This document shows positions 10,029 through 20,346 of a stretch of DNA of 64,000 bases, in pieces. Numbering within the stretch: position 1 is the stretch's first letter; the number at the start of each line of letters is the position of its first letter. The stretch lies in assembly GCF_006352475.1 (NCBI RefSeq), contig NZ_VCMZ01000001.1, positions 2,356,001-2,420,000 on the forward strand, written 5' to 3'. The DNA comes from Acinetobacter pullicarnis (lineage in GTDB: Bacteria > Pseudomonadota > Gammaproteobacteria > Pseudomonadales > Moraxellaceae). A program made the translations under genes and the position numbers. The notes beneath the pieces were generated by a model. It worked only from the letters and a program-made list of their open reading frames with translations, did not search any database and was not told the origin of the DNA.

Positions 10029-11821
10029 GGCTCATCCTCAGTAGGATGATCCTTGCTTGCGTCTGAAGCTAAGTGTGAGTCTGACTGTATAGCTGAATCC
10101 GAATCTAAAGCTAAGTCTGCTTTTGCCGTTGGATCTGCTGACTTCGGCTGAACAATCACCGATGCCTTCGGAACGCTTTGTTGTTTGACAACGCGCTTGG
10201 CTTTGACTACTGGCTTTAAAATCGATAGACGTTTACGCCATATCGCATAGGCTGCCCAAGCCAACAACAAACCAAACATGAAGAAACCAATATCAATGCT
10301 GGCCAGCACATAATCTTGTGCCTGTAAGGTCACACCCAAATGTCGATCTGTGGTTAACACATTTAAAATGGGTAAGCTGAGATAGGCCACAGCAGCCAAA
10401 GCCAACAGCTCAAACCATGCCCGCGGAATCGGTCGACACAGCGCATAGAGCAAACTAAACAACAAGCTCAAATACAGACAATGTACTTCCCAAGCAGCAC
10501 GCCCTTCAAAACCAACGGAAAGTAGCCGATTGGCCCAAAAATACACCGCGATGGCCAAAGGTAAACCTGCGACCATGGCAATATTGAGACGTTCAACCAA
10601 GCCATGACCAAATAACATCTTGCCCGCTTTCATCTGTTTCGGACGACGTTTCACTGTCCATAGCACCAAGCCTGTCGCCACCATGGCGGTGCCGATCAAT
10701 CCGGTAATCACATAAAATAGGCGCACCAAAGGTGAGGCAAAGCTACCAACATGCAAACCAAGTATCGTACTGCCAAAAATCAATGGTGCAGTGTCTTGGG
10801 GCGTTTTCCCTTTGACGATTTCTTTGCCGCTCAGCAAATTGAAATTCATCGTGGTGTAGCTACGTGCCACATGGCTGCTATATTTATAAAACTCAGCTCT
10901 TGCTGGTTCTGCCCCTTGACTTGGATAGATACTCAGCCCTTCAATTTGACCCGGCCCCCATTGCTGCTGCACTTGTTGTAACATTGGCATAAAATCAGCA
11001 AAGTGCTTAGATTCATCGCCCAACGCCATCGTTTTGGCGTTATCTGTATCGTTCGAGGCGATTGGGGAGTTATAAAGTTCTGCATAAAAGTGATCAATAC
11101 TTTTCTCTGCTTCGCCATAGGCCAAAGGCACTCCTAAAGGCATATATGCATTGAGAAAAAATACCAAGCCACTATAAGTAATCATCAAATGAAAAGGCAG
11201 TGCAATCACGCTTAGAATCACATGACCATCGAGCCAAGAACGTTGCCCTTTGGCTGGACGGAAGGTGAAGAAATCTTTGAATATTTTTTTATGGGTGATC
11301 ACGCCTGAAATCATTGCCACAAACATCAACATGGTACAAATACCAATGATGCGAATCGCCCAATCATAAGGGATGTAATGCAAAGCATAATGCATGCGAT
11401 ATAAGGTATGACCGCCACTGGTTTCGCGTGGTTTCTCTTGACCTTCAGTCGGTAGACCCGTAGTCGGATTTAAACTTGTACGCTGATACTTTCCATAGCG
11501 TTCCCCTTCAGCGGCAGGCAATGACCAGTTCACTGTCAGCGCATCTGCACCGCGTTGCTCAGAGATAAAACTCATGCCCCAACGTTCAGCCTTCGCCGCC
11601 TCGGGATCATTTTTTAAAAAGGCATAGGCTTTGCTGAATTGTTCAGTGCTGTTTGGAAAAACCTGTTGTTGCAATGGACGTTCAGGCTGCATCCAGCGAC
11701 TGAGTTCAATTTGTACATAACCAGCAGTCCCGGTTAAAAATACAAAAAATAGAATCCAGCCCACCACCAGCCCAGTCCATGTGTGCAACCACGCCATACA
11801 TTGACGAAATCCCTCTTTCAT
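10025..11821 (-). CDS. PepSY-associated TM helix protein, iron-linked
   Basis: A 598-residue membrane protein. It begins with an amphipathic segment and a helix typical of PepSY_TM proteins (MAWLHTWTGLVVGWILFFVFLTGTAGY), has a periplasmic PepSY-like region, conserved His in helices (LYRMHYALHYIPYDWAIRI, LGLHVGSFASPLVRLFY), several further helices and a charged Lys/Asp-rich tail. Members lie in Fur-controlled siderophore loci and some act as inner-membrane reductases that release iron from ferri-siderophores; the conserved His would suit heme binding. Overlaps both neighbours by 4 bases. The reductase role is inferred from the family. Confidence 0.82.
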   Translation of the reverse strand: MKEGFRQCMAWLHTWTGLVVGWILFFVFLTGTAGYVQIELSRWMQPERPLQQQVFPNSTEQFSKAYAFLKNDPEAAKAERWGMSFISEQRGADALTVNWSLPAAEGERYGKYQRTSLNPTTGLPTEGQEKPRETSGGHTLYRMHYALHYIPYDWAIRIIGICTMLMFVAMISGVITHKKIFKDFFTFRPAKGQRSWLDGHVILSVIALPFHLMITYSGLVFFLNAYMPLGVPLAYGEAEKSIDHFYAELYNSPIASNDTDNAKTMALGDESKHFADFMPMLQQVQQQWGPGQIEGLSIYPSQGAEPARAEFYKYSSHVARSYTTMNFNLLSGKEIVKGKTPQDTAPLIFGSTILGLHVGSFASPLVRLFYVITGLIGTAMVATGLVLWTVKRRPKQMKAGKMLFGHGLVERLNIAMVAGLPLAIAVYFWANRLLSVGFEGRAAWEVHCLYLSLLFSLLYALCRPIPRAWFELLALAAVAYLSLPILNVLTTDRHLGVTLQAQDYVLASIDIGFFMFGLLLAWAAYAIWRKRLSILKPVVKAKRVVKQQSVPKASVIVQPKSADPTAKADLALDSDSAIQSDSHLASDASKDHPTEDEP

Positions 11822-12138
11822 AGCGCCCCCACCTGTCTAGCGCCCCAAACACAAGCACTGAGCAGCAACAGGAGAATGCCTGATGAAATCCACGCTTTAG
11901 CTAAGCTTTTCACACTGAAGACATAAATAATGTAGATCAGCCAAACCACAAAACTTGCGATCATGCCGGTATAAGTCGCCACAGCTCGACGATCTGGATA
12001 AATCAATGCAATCACCGCAACGGATAAAGATGCAATCGCAAAACCGATAACCACCGCCAGTACAATCCGACTCAACACCATCCAGCGATAGCGCTGTATT
12101 TCACTCATCTTTAACGCTTTAAATTTCATTAACTGCAT
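11818..12138 (-). CDS. DUF3649-type small membrane protein
   Basis: A 106-residue protein with three hydrophobic segments (VLSRIVLAVVIGFAIASLSVAVIAL, TGMIASFVVWLIYIIYVFSV, SSGILLLLLSACVWGA), matching the DUF3649 group of iron-uptake membrane proteins that precede PepSY and DUF3325 genes. It is the first gene of the seven-gene run and lies 116 bases downstream of a Fur-like box. The start is given as the first ATG; a second ATG three codons in is also possible. Molecular role unknown. Confidence 0.7.
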   Translation of the reverse strand: MQLMKFKALKMSEIQRYRWMVLSRIVLAVVIGFAIASLSVAVIALIYPDRRAVATYTGMIASFVVWLIYIIYVFSVKSLAKAWISSGILLLLLSACVWGARQVGAL

Positions 12139-12703
12139 TCACTAACCAAGAGGACCGTTCATAACAACTGCTTTACTTAATAACTAAGACGATTGAGAAA
12201 GCAGAACAGCTCAGCTGAATTGTTAAGAATTGTATATTACTATCACTCAATTTGATAATGATTCTTATTATTAATTCGATTTATTTCTTTCTATCAAACA
12301 GCAGCTTAGTTTGAAACGCTTGGGCGATGGGGTGTTTAGCGGAAATTGATCAGAAACAGATAAGGTTATTTGAACAAGAAATCAACAAACTTTTGATAGC
12401 AAAAAACTTTTACGTATCTCAATTTGATCAGATGGCATTTTGCGCTGATTTTAAATACGACAAAAAACACTTAACTTGTATTATTTTCGACCAGAACCTA
12501 CAATCACTTACACTTGATTGATTTTTTCTTTGAGCTAAAGGCGCCCAAACAAAAAAGTAGCGGTGTAGAACTTAACTGTACTCGCTCAAACTCAAATTTT
12601 CCGATTTGATTGGTTGGCGCTCATTGTTTCGCATTCATCCTTTATTTAAGATTCCAATACTCATTCAATCATCACTTTACAAACTGCGGACGTGACACCT
12701 TTT
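12139..12703. other. Divergent intergenic region, iron operon / photolyase
   Basis: These 565 bases hold the Fur-like box at 12254-12272. A 64-codon open frame at 12327-12521 has no recognisable motif and is not called a gene. Nothing else is evident. Confidence 0.5.
12254..12272. promoter_or_regulatory. Fur-like box upstream of the DUF3649-PepSY-mdt operon
   Basis: GATAATGATTCTTATTATT agrees with the 19-base Fur consensus at most positions (the first nine perfectly). It is the only such box before the seven-gene run and would place the efflux genes under iron control. Confidence 0.65.
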
Positions 12704-14125
12704 ATGCAACTGATTTGGTTTCGACAAGATTTACGTGTTCAAGACAACACCGCGCTATGGCATGCAACTCAGGCTGGTCCTTGCATTGCATTTGTGGCTA
12801 TTTCTCCCGAACAATGGGCATTGCATGATGATGCTCCAATTAAAGTCGATTTTTATCTCAGACAACTGCAATCGCTAAAAATACAATTGGATAATCTAAA
12901 TATCCCGCTGATTATTCAACATATTCCACTGTGGAACGAAATTCCACAAGCCTTGCTACAACTGGCACAGCAACTGAATATCAAGACCCTGCATGCCAAT
13001 ATTGAACTTGGGCTAAATGAGTTAAAACGCGATGCGGCTACGCAGCAGTTGTTGGAAAATACCAATATTCCGCTTGAGCTCTATCATGACCGAACCCTAT
13101 TTCCAGTCGGAAGTATTCGCAATAAAACTCAGCAACCTTATAAAGTCTTTAGTGCATTTAAAAAAAATTGCTATGAACAGCTGATAATCAGTCTGCCACA
13201 GTGTTATCCCGCGATTGAGGCGCAAACCCCACTTTCAGCGCATCCCCTGTTTACAACATCGCACTGTCAGCTTGAGGATTTTGTCCCCGCCCACGTCACC
13301 GATGAACAACGTGTGCTTTGGCCAATCAGTGAAACCTATGCAGTTACGCTACTCGATCAATTTCTAAATGATAAAGTTGAGTATTATCAGCAAGAAAGAG
13401 ATTTTCCAAATTTAGATTCGACCAGTCGATTGGCGGCCTATTTAAATATCGGAATCCTGTCGATTCGCCAGACGATTCAGGGACTCTTCCGCTTGCAACA
13501 GGGTCATTTTCATATCGACAATCTGGGGCAACAAACTTGGCTAGATGAGCTCATCTGGCGTGAGTTTTATCAACATATATTGTTTGATTTCCCACAAGTC
13601 TCTAAACACCAGCCCTTTAAAATCAATACCAACAACATCCAATGGCGTGATGCCGCGCAAGACCTACACGCATGGCAACAGGGCCAAACTGGAATTCCAA
13701 TTGTCGATGCCGGAATGCGTCAGCTTTTAGCCACAGGTTGGATGCATAATCGGGTGCGGATGATCACAGCGATGTTCCTTTGCAAAAATCTATTGATTGA
13801 TTGGCGTCTCGGTGAGCAATGGTTTATGCAGCATTTAATCGATGGTGACCTGTCTGCCAATAATGGCGGTTGGCAATGGTGTGCATCGACTGGTACAGAT
13901 TCTGTTCCCTACTTCCGTATTTTTAATCCAGTGTCGCAATCACAACGTTTTGATGCAAGCGGTGATTATATCCGTCAGTGGGTTCCCGAATTGGCCCATT
14001 TAGATGCAAAACAGATTCATGAACCCTATGCAAAAGATAAAAATTTGCATTTAAATTATCCGCAACCGATTGCCGATCTAAAACAAACTCGGATTCGTGC
14101 ATTAGAAGCATTTAAAGCGATCTAG
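12704..14125 (+). CDS. phrB: Deoxyribodipyrimidine photolyase (class I CPD)
   Basis: A 473-residue photolyase that uses reduced FAD and light to split cyclobutane pyrimidine dimers. The N-terminal antenna-binding domain opens with MQLIWFRQDLRVQDN, and the C-terminal FAD domain holds WREFYQHILF and the FAD/active-site stretch GDLSANNGGWQWCASTGTD followed by PYFRIFNP. The ATG at 12704 is preferred to a GTG four codons upstream (12692) because family members begin at the WFRxDLR strand and a GGA lies about 13 bases before it. A terminator follows at 14187. Stands alone, with no visible SOS box. Confidence 0.93.
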   Translation: MQLIWFRQDLRVQDNTALWHATQAGPCIAFVAISPEQWALHDDAPIKVDFYLRQLQSLKIQLDNLNIPLIIQHIPLWNEIPQALLQLAQQLNIKTLHANIELGLNELKRDAATQQLLENTNIPLELYHDRTLFPVGSIRNKTQQPYKVFSAFKKNCYEQLIISLPQCYPAIEAQTPLSAHPLFTTSHCQLEDFVPAHVTDEQRVLWPISETYAVTLLDQFLNDKVEYYQQERDFPNLDSTSRLAAYLNIGILSIRQTIQGLFRLQQGHFHIDNLGQQTWLDELIWREFYQHILFDFPQVSKHQPFKINTNNIQWRDAAQDLHAWQQGQTGIPIVDAGMRQLLATGWMHNRVRMITAMFLCKNLLIDWRLGEQWFMQHLIDGDLSANNGGWQWCASTGTDSVPYFRIFNPVSQSQRFDASGDYIRQWVPELAHLDAKQIHEPYAKDKNLHLNYPQPIADLKQTRIRALEAFKAI

Positions 14126-14186
14126 TCAGATAGCACTTAATTAATTATTTTAAATATTAATAACTTGCTATCAATTACTAAGATTT

Positions 14187-14215
14187 AAAGTCGATCTATA
14201 ACAGGTCGACTTTTT
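14187..14215 (+). terminator. Rho-independent terminator after phrB
   Basis: Inverted repeat AAAGTCGA/TCGACTTT with an 11-base loop, followed by a short T run, 62 bases after the phrB stop. Confidence 0.7.
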
Positions 14216-14442
14216 AAAATCTGGGCGAAAATAATGGGGTCAAATTTCGATCATTAATTGAGCAAAAAGCACAATCCCATACAACGAATAAGGCTTTCAG
14301 CCCAAAAACTATCCACAATTTGTGTGGGTAACTTTTCTGCTCTTTTTCACTCAACTCTGCCCTGCGAAATACCACAACATTGTTCGGATGCATTTGCCAG
14401 TCATCTCTAGGCACGTCTTTTAAAAAACGCTGTACAGGTACT

Positions 14443-14476
14443 GAACCCCATAAGTTGGACATCACTTATGGGGTTC
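14443..14476. repeat. Perfect 13-base inverted repeat
   Basis: GAACCCCATAAGT and its exact complement flank an 8-base spacer TGGACATC. No T run follows on either strand, so it is not a standard terminator. It resembles an abutted pair of IS ends left after loss of the element; this is a guess. Confidence 0.5.
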
Positions 14477-14543
14477 AAGATAGAGTTAGATTTTTATTGA
14501 ATCAAGCGTTTGTCTATGTTCGCGCTTGATTGCTTGATCTGGC

Positions 14544-15551
14544 TTAGTGCTGAATGCAAATTTTGCCAAAATGCTGACCAGATTCTTGGTATTTGAAGGC
14601 TTCTGCCATTTGATCTACCGAGAATGTACGGTCAATCACTGGCACCCAATCAAAGCGATTTAATGCCTTCACCATCTCTTGTTGCTGCTCGCGGCTACCG
14701 ACGATAATCCCTTTTAGGCTAATTTGCTTGGCCATTAATTCAACTGTCGGAATTTCACCGGAATAACCGGTTAAAATACCAATCAATGCAATATGTCCAC
14801 CGACTCGACAGGCACGAATCGATTGTGCCAATGTTGCAGGACCACCGACTTCAACCACAATATCAGCGCCACGACCAGCAGTGAGTTCAAGCACTACATC
14901 ACCCCAGTTTTTTTCATCACGGTAATTAATTACCTGATCAGCACCAAGTGCCAGTAATTTTTGTTTTTTCGCTTCAGATGAAGTCGTTGCAATCACCTTA
15001 GCACCTAGGGACTTGGCCATTTGTAATGCAAAAATTGAAACACCACCGGTCCCCAAGACTAAAACAGTATCTCCAGCTTTCAGTTTGCCATCGACCACCA
15101 AAGCACGCCATGCCGTCAATGCTGCTGTAGTCAAAGTTGCTGCCTGTGCATGGCTATACTGACTTGGTGCATGCGTAAATGAAGTGCTTGGCGCATTGAC
15201 TTGTTCAATCGCATAACCATCAACCCCATCCCCTGGCACTGTTGCAAAATCCGATAAATTTGCTGGCCCATCCTGCCACGTTGGGAAAAAACAAGACACC
15301 ACGTGATCACCCACGGCAAATTCAGTCACGCCAGCACCAACCGCCGTAACCACACCAGCACCATCTGACATCGGAATACGACCTTCTGCAGTCGGGAAAT
15401 CACCTCGAACCACAACCAAATCATGAAAATTTAAAGAATTGGCGCAAATCTTGACCTGAATCTCGCCAGCTTGCGGCTCACCAAGCTGCGGCAATTCAAC
15501 ACAGTGTAAACTGTCAAAGCCTGCGGGTTTTTTCAATTGTATTGCTTTCAT
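14544..15551 (-). CDS. Zinc-independent MDR-family alcohol dehydrogenase / quinone oxidoreductase
   Basis: A 335-residue medium-chain dehydrogenase/reductase. It has the GroES-like N-terminal domain (SLNFHDLVVVRGDFP, IPMSDGAGVVTAVGAGVTEFAVGDHVV) and a nucleotide-binding fold with VLGTGGVSIFALQMAKSLGA. The structural-zinc cysteine cluster and catalytic zinc ligands of classical alcohol dehydrogenases are absent, placing it with the quinone-oxidoreductase-like group. The substrate cannot be told from sequence. It is followed by no clear terminator and has its own promoter region behind pobA's 3' end. Confidence 0.8.
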   Translation of the reverse strand: MKAIQLKKPAGFDSLHCVELPQLGEPQAGEIQVKICANSLNFHDLVVVRGDFPTAEGRIPMSDGAGVVTAVGAGVTEFAVGDHVVSCFFPTWQDGPANLSDFATVPGDGVDGYAIEQVNAPSTSFTHAPSQYSHAQAATLTTAALTAWRALVVDGKLKAGDTVLVLGTGGVSIFALQMAKSLGAKVIATTSSEAKKQKLLALGADQVINYRDEKNWGDVVLELTAGRGADIVVEVGGPATLAQSIRACRVGGHIALIGILTGYSGEIPTVELMAKQISLKGIIVGSREQQQEMVKALNRFDWVPVIDRTFSVDQMAEAFKYQESGQHFGKICIQH

Positions 15552-15748
15552 GGGGCGTGCCTCAAATTACGGATTATGATTAAGTTTGCATATCACCTTA
15601 TAACATCAAGATGAATGCCAGAGGTCTATTATGGCCGATCCTATTGTTAGTACAACAACACCTTGCACGAGCAATCCCCACTGTCACGCAACGTGGCTTG
15701 ACCGTGCAGTGGCCTGAGTTTGAAGCCGCTGGTGTTTGAGCTTTGGGA

Positions 15749-16966
<1,218 letters not shown>

Positions 16967-17021
16967 TCATTAAAGTTAATTTTTAAAGTTGCTTTAGGCT
17001 ATAGTGAGCATGACAAATTCA

Positions 17022-17052
17022 CCGCTATACGGAGACCTCCACCGTATAGCGG
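17022..17052. promoter_or_regulatory. Probable PobR operator between pobA and pobR
   Basis: Perfect 11-base inverted repeats CCGCTATACGG and CCGTATAGCGG are separated by 9 bases, midway between the two divergent starts. IclR-type activators such as PobR bind repeated sites in this intergenic region. Binding is inferred from position and symmetry. Confidence 0.75.
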
Positions 17053-17094
17053 ACAATAGTTCATAAGTTGATATTTTAAAAAGCAGGGAACGCG

Positions 17095-17904
17095 ATGCGA
17101 TACCAACAAATTCACAATTCATCTTCTGGAGAAAGTATCTCTAATGATGACTATATTGCGGGGCTAGCCAAAGGCTTGGCGCTGCTTGAAGCATTTGGCA
17201 TGGAACGGCAGAAACTCAATGCCTCGCAAGTTTCAGCCCGCACAGGAATCAGTCGCACTGCCGCCAGACGCTATTTGCGTACCTTAAAGTTCTTAGGCTA
17301 TTTGGATGGAGACGAACACTATTTTTGGTTAACCCACAAAGTACTGCGTTTTTCCAGCTCTTATCTGAGTTCGGCATCGCTACCCAAAGTCGCGCAACCG
17401 ATGTTAAACCTACTCAGTGCACAAACATCATTCACCTTTTCAATTGCGGTACTGGATGAAAATGAAGTGGTGCCGATTGCACGGAGTTACTTAGCCCAGC
17501 AAGATAACTTACGCATAAGCCCTTATGGCATGCATTTGGGTAATCGCTTACCTGCACACGCCACCTCGACGGGTAAAGTATTATTGGCCGCCTTAACGCA
17601 TGATGAGCAGAAAGTCTGGTTTGATCGACATGGTCTAAAACGTTTAACGCCCTATACCATTCAGGACGAGGCCGATTTTTATCAAGTCCTTCAACAGGTT
17701 GCCCAGCAAGATTTTTGTCTATCACAAGAAGAACATGAGCTGGGCATACACGCCTTGGCTGTTCCTATTTATGCGCAGCAATCCAAAGTGGTTGCTGCTC
17801 TGAATATTATTTCATCCACCACGAAAACCACGGATGACTATTTACTCACAAAAATCCTTCCGCTGTTGCAAGACACGGCACGCGAGCTAAGGAATGTGCT
17901 GTAG
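17095..17904 (+). CDS. pobR: IclR-family activator of pobA
   Basis: A 269-residue IclR regulator: an N-terminal winged helix-turn-helix (about residues 25-85, LNASQVSARTGISRTAARRYLRTLKFLGYL) followed by the GAF-like effector domain (LGNRLPAHATSTGKVLLAAL, EEHELGIHALAVPI). PobR binds 4-hydroxybenzoate and activates pobA. Position, divergence from pobA and length (ADP1 PobR is about 270 residues) support the name. A GGGA lies before the ATG. The pca and qui regulators are IclR relatives, but the pobA pairing decides the assignment. Confidence 0.92.
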   Translation: MRYQQIHNSSSGESISNDDYIAGLAKGLALLEAFGMERQKLNASQVSARTGISRTAARRYLRTLKFLGYLDGDEHYFWLTHKVLRFSSSYLSSASLPKVAQPMLNLLSAQTSFTFSIAVLDENEVVPIARSYLAQQDNLRISPYGMHLGNRLPAHATSTGKVLLAALTHDEQKVWFDRHGLKRLTPYTIQDEADFYQVLQQVAQQDFCLSQEEHELGIHALAVPIYAQQSKVVAALNIISSTTKTTDDYLLTKILPLLQDTARELRNVL

Positions 17905-17939
17905 GGAGATTACAGCTGATAGAGAGAATAGATCGACAT

Positions 17940-18245
17940 TTACTCAGTGCTACGGTTTTTTGCAGCCAAGCGTTTAATCGCCTTACTAATCGCAACTGCC
18001 GAACAATTAAACCGGCTCGCCCGTTCAGTAAACGTCGCATCGGGATAGTTTAATAAGTCATCGCTCAAGGCCTGATCCTCAATCTTCAAGGGCTTACGCA
18101 CACAATCAGGCTTGGGTTCGAGCTTGGTTTTCCACTTTTGTATGGTCGTGGGACTCAAATCATATTTATCAGCAAGTGCTCGAATACTCATCCCTGATTC
18201 AAGCTTAGCTAATACTTTTTTTCTAAAGTGTACTGAATAGGTCAT
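17940..18245 (-). pseudogene. Orphan IS630-type transposase N-terminal ORF
   Basis: A 101-residue product beginning MTYSVHFRKKVLAKLESG with a helix-turn-helix (SIRALADKYDLSPTTIQKWK) and a second putative one (TFTERASRFNCSAVAISKAIKRL). This is the DNA-binding part found at the start of IS630-family transposases. No DDE catalytic ORF follows; the next 35 bases lead straight into the end of pobR. It is read as the leftover of an IS630 element. No terminal repeats or TA duplication were found. Confidence 0.7.
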
Positions 18246-18443
18246 TGAATGCTTAGTAATCCTTGTAATAAATAAAGATCTTGTTCGTTATTTATTAAAG
18301 ATTAGACTGCTTTCATAAAATTATATAACCACTTCTTTCTACTAAAATAGAAACTAAAATAATTAATAAAAGAAATCTATTACACTCTTTAATAAAAAAT
18401 AAATTGCGAAAGTTAATTAGACTACGAGATTATATCCCCCTTA

Positions 18444-19937
18444 TTAAATATGATTAATATCAGTTCGATTTAAATCATTTAATAAATCTTTCCATTTACT
18501 ACTCACCTTTTGACTAGAATATTCATCTAAAACCAATTGAGTATTATCGCTGTAATTAAACATATTATTGCGATAGTAGTCAATAATGCTACTAGAGAGG
18601 CTTTCCACATCACCATGAGCCACAAGTTTCCCATTGACACCATCTTGTATAATTGAAGATGGTCCATATTTAATATCATAGGAAATAACAGGTGTTCCCT
18701 GTTCTAAACTATCTAAAATTGCAATACAAAAACTTTCAACCTTACTAGTAACAAGACTAAGCTGAGCATTAAATAATTCTGATTTAATATCATGAACATA
18801 GTCTTTTAAAAATATATATTCTTGTAATCCATGTTCATTAATTAGAGCCTTAATACGATCTATTTGTTTAATATCCCCTGAACCAAAAAACTCTAAACGC
18901 GCATTTTGAATCGTTTGTACGACAGTTTTCATCGCCATAACCATATCCTCATGGCGCTTTTCAGTTGCAATACGTCCAATAGATAAAATTCTAAAAGTTT
19001 CTGACTCAAGTTGAGTGTTCTTTCTGTATTCACTTATATAACTTGGTGGGATAACATAAACTGGAATACTCATATTAAAATCAGCAATTAAATCTAAATA
19101 CTGCGCCTGTGTACCAACTACGCAAGCAGAAAAATGTTGTTGATTATCTAGTAGATATTTATAATTTGAATTAACCTTCTTGTTACCACTCATATTAGGA
19201 TTACTAGTATGCGTGCTATGAATAATGGCTATTTTTTTTAAATCATCATTTTTAATTTCTGCCAAAATAGAATTATAAATTCTATTTTTATCAATAAAAA
19301 AATATGTATTCCCCTGAATAAGCGTCTCTAACCAATGCTGTTGTAAAGCAGTTTCATTTGCAAAAAATAGTTTTTTATTTTTATGCTGCAAAGTATAAGA
19401 CTTCTTATCTTCATGATGATTCACTATTAAGTATATTTGCTGATTTGCATCATAGTGATTTTGCTGTAATACCTTATTATTAAACAAGATGACTTCACAA
19501 CTCTTATATCCTAAATAATCATAAAGTTCGCGTCTAACTTTCTGCCTTTCAGGATTAAAATAATTGATATATGAAACTCGATCTGTGCCTTTAAAGCATC
19601 GAATATACATAACATAAACACCTCCGACAAAAACTTTATGATCAGTTTCGATATTAAGTACAGGCTTAACTTCAGGCTGATGCAAAGTTTGTAGAAAGTC
19701 TTGCAACGTATAGATTAAATCTCGATCAAAACCCTGATAACTCTTGTATAAATTTATAAAATCAGTGTATTCGATATTATGTAAATTACAAATAGGTTGC
19801 AGTTCAGTAGAGTAATTCATTGTCACTATATTGCAAGCTAAGCCCATCTCTTTAAATAGTTTATACCGCTTCAAAGATGCATGTTCAATCCCCGTTAGTT
19901 TATAACCAAAAGGAGAATTTAAAAAATAACTCAGCAT
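18444..19937 (-). CDS. GT4-family glycosyltransferase, GtfA/SdgA/TarM-like
   Basis: A 497-residue cytoplasmic protein. The N-terminus (FGYKLTGIEHASLKRYKLFK) matches the substrate-binding start of GtfA/SdgA/TarM enzymes, where G-x-E-x-A precedes an Arg-rich helix. A central segment (about 95-230) rich in beta strands is consistent with the extended beta-sheet insert of that group. The C-terminal GT-B half has IGRIATEKRHEDMV and ESFCIAILDSLEQGTPVISY then DIKYGPSSII; the usual E-x7-E nucleotide-sugar motif reads E-x7-D. Staphylococcal SdgA/SdgB put GlcNAc on serines of SD repeats. This gene lies directly downstream of an SD-repeat adhesin on the same strand, so the adhesin is the likely target (inference). 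Confidence 0.75.
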   Translation of the reverse strand: MLSYFLNSPFGYKLTGIEHASLKRYKLFKEMGLACNIVTMNYSTELQPICNLHNIEYTDFINLYKSYQGFDRDLIYTLQDFLQTLHQPEVKPVLNIETDHKVFVGGVYVMYIRCFKGTDRVSYINYFNPERQKVRRELYDYLGYKSCEVILFNNKVLQQNHYDANQQIYLIVNHHEDKKSYTLQHKNKKLFFANETALQQHWLETLIQGNTYFFIDKNRIYNSILAEIKNDDLKKIAIIHSTHTSNPNMSGNKKVNSNYKYLLDNQQHFSACVVGTQAQYLDLIADFNMSIPVYVIPPSYISEYRKNTQLESETFRILSIGRIATEKRHEDMVMAMKTVVQTIQNARLEFFGSGDIKQIDRIKALINEHGLQEYIFLKDYVHDIKSELFNAQLSLVTSKVESFCIAILDSLEQGTPVISYDIKYGPSSIIQDGVNGKLVAHGDVESLSSSIIDYYRNNMFNYSDNTQLVLDEYSSQKVSSKWKDLLNDLNRTDINHI

Positions 19938-20346
19938 ACAAATAAAAATCCTATTTATTCCACAAATTCATAAAAACAAATTAGTCTAGCCAAGTCTAAT
20001 ACTTAAATTATACTCAGCAGAAAACAACTATCTAAGATTGATCGGCAACTTGACTTCCATATGAAAATAAAACAGAAAAACTCTCATTTAAAACATTATC
20101 TTTTAATGTTAATTCACCTAAAAATGAATCCACCCTATTAATCAAGATTAATAAATCACCATTACCGACTATAGATTTTTTAGCAAAAACTTAATAGCAA
20201 TATACCACATTAATAATAAAAAATTAACAATAGCTCTCACAAATAATATAGGAAAATTAAATCCCATATATTATATCTTTCTTATTAATAACAATAAAAA
20301 AGGACCCAAGGATCCTTTTTTATTTAACTAACCGAATAACAGAATA
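19938..20346. other. AT-rich gap between adhesin and glycosyltransferase
   Basis: Contains the bidirectional terminator at 20296-20321 and presumably the glycosyltransferase promoter. No open frame of note. Confidence 0.5.
20296..20321 (-). terminator. Terminator after the adhesin gene
   Basis: AAAAAAGGA/TCCTTTTTT hairpin, 25 bases beyond the adhesin stop; a U run follows on the minus strand. It separates the adhesin transcript from the glycosyltransferase. Confidence 0.75.

Larger units (their letters stand above)
14126..14543. other. Intergenic region with hairpins, possible IS remnant
   Basis: Holds the phrB terminator, a perfect 13-base inverted repeat at 14443-14476, and a second hairpin (AATCAAGCG/CGCTTGATT, 14500-14531). 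An 83-codon minus-strand frame (14214-14465) resembles nothing known and may be a decayed gene or mobile-element scrap. Confidence 0.4.

Noticed and set aside
12327..12521. 64-codon frame in the photolyase upstream gap
   Set aside because: No motif, no ribosome site, AT-driven codons.
14214..14465. 83-codon minus-strand frame
   Set aside because: No recognisable domain, and it overlaps a terminator and a palindrome.
15611..15739. 42-codon plus-strand frame (starts MNARGLLWPILLLVQQHL) next to pobA
   Set aside because: No ribosome site or recognised family; possibly the tail of a lost gene, but not supported.
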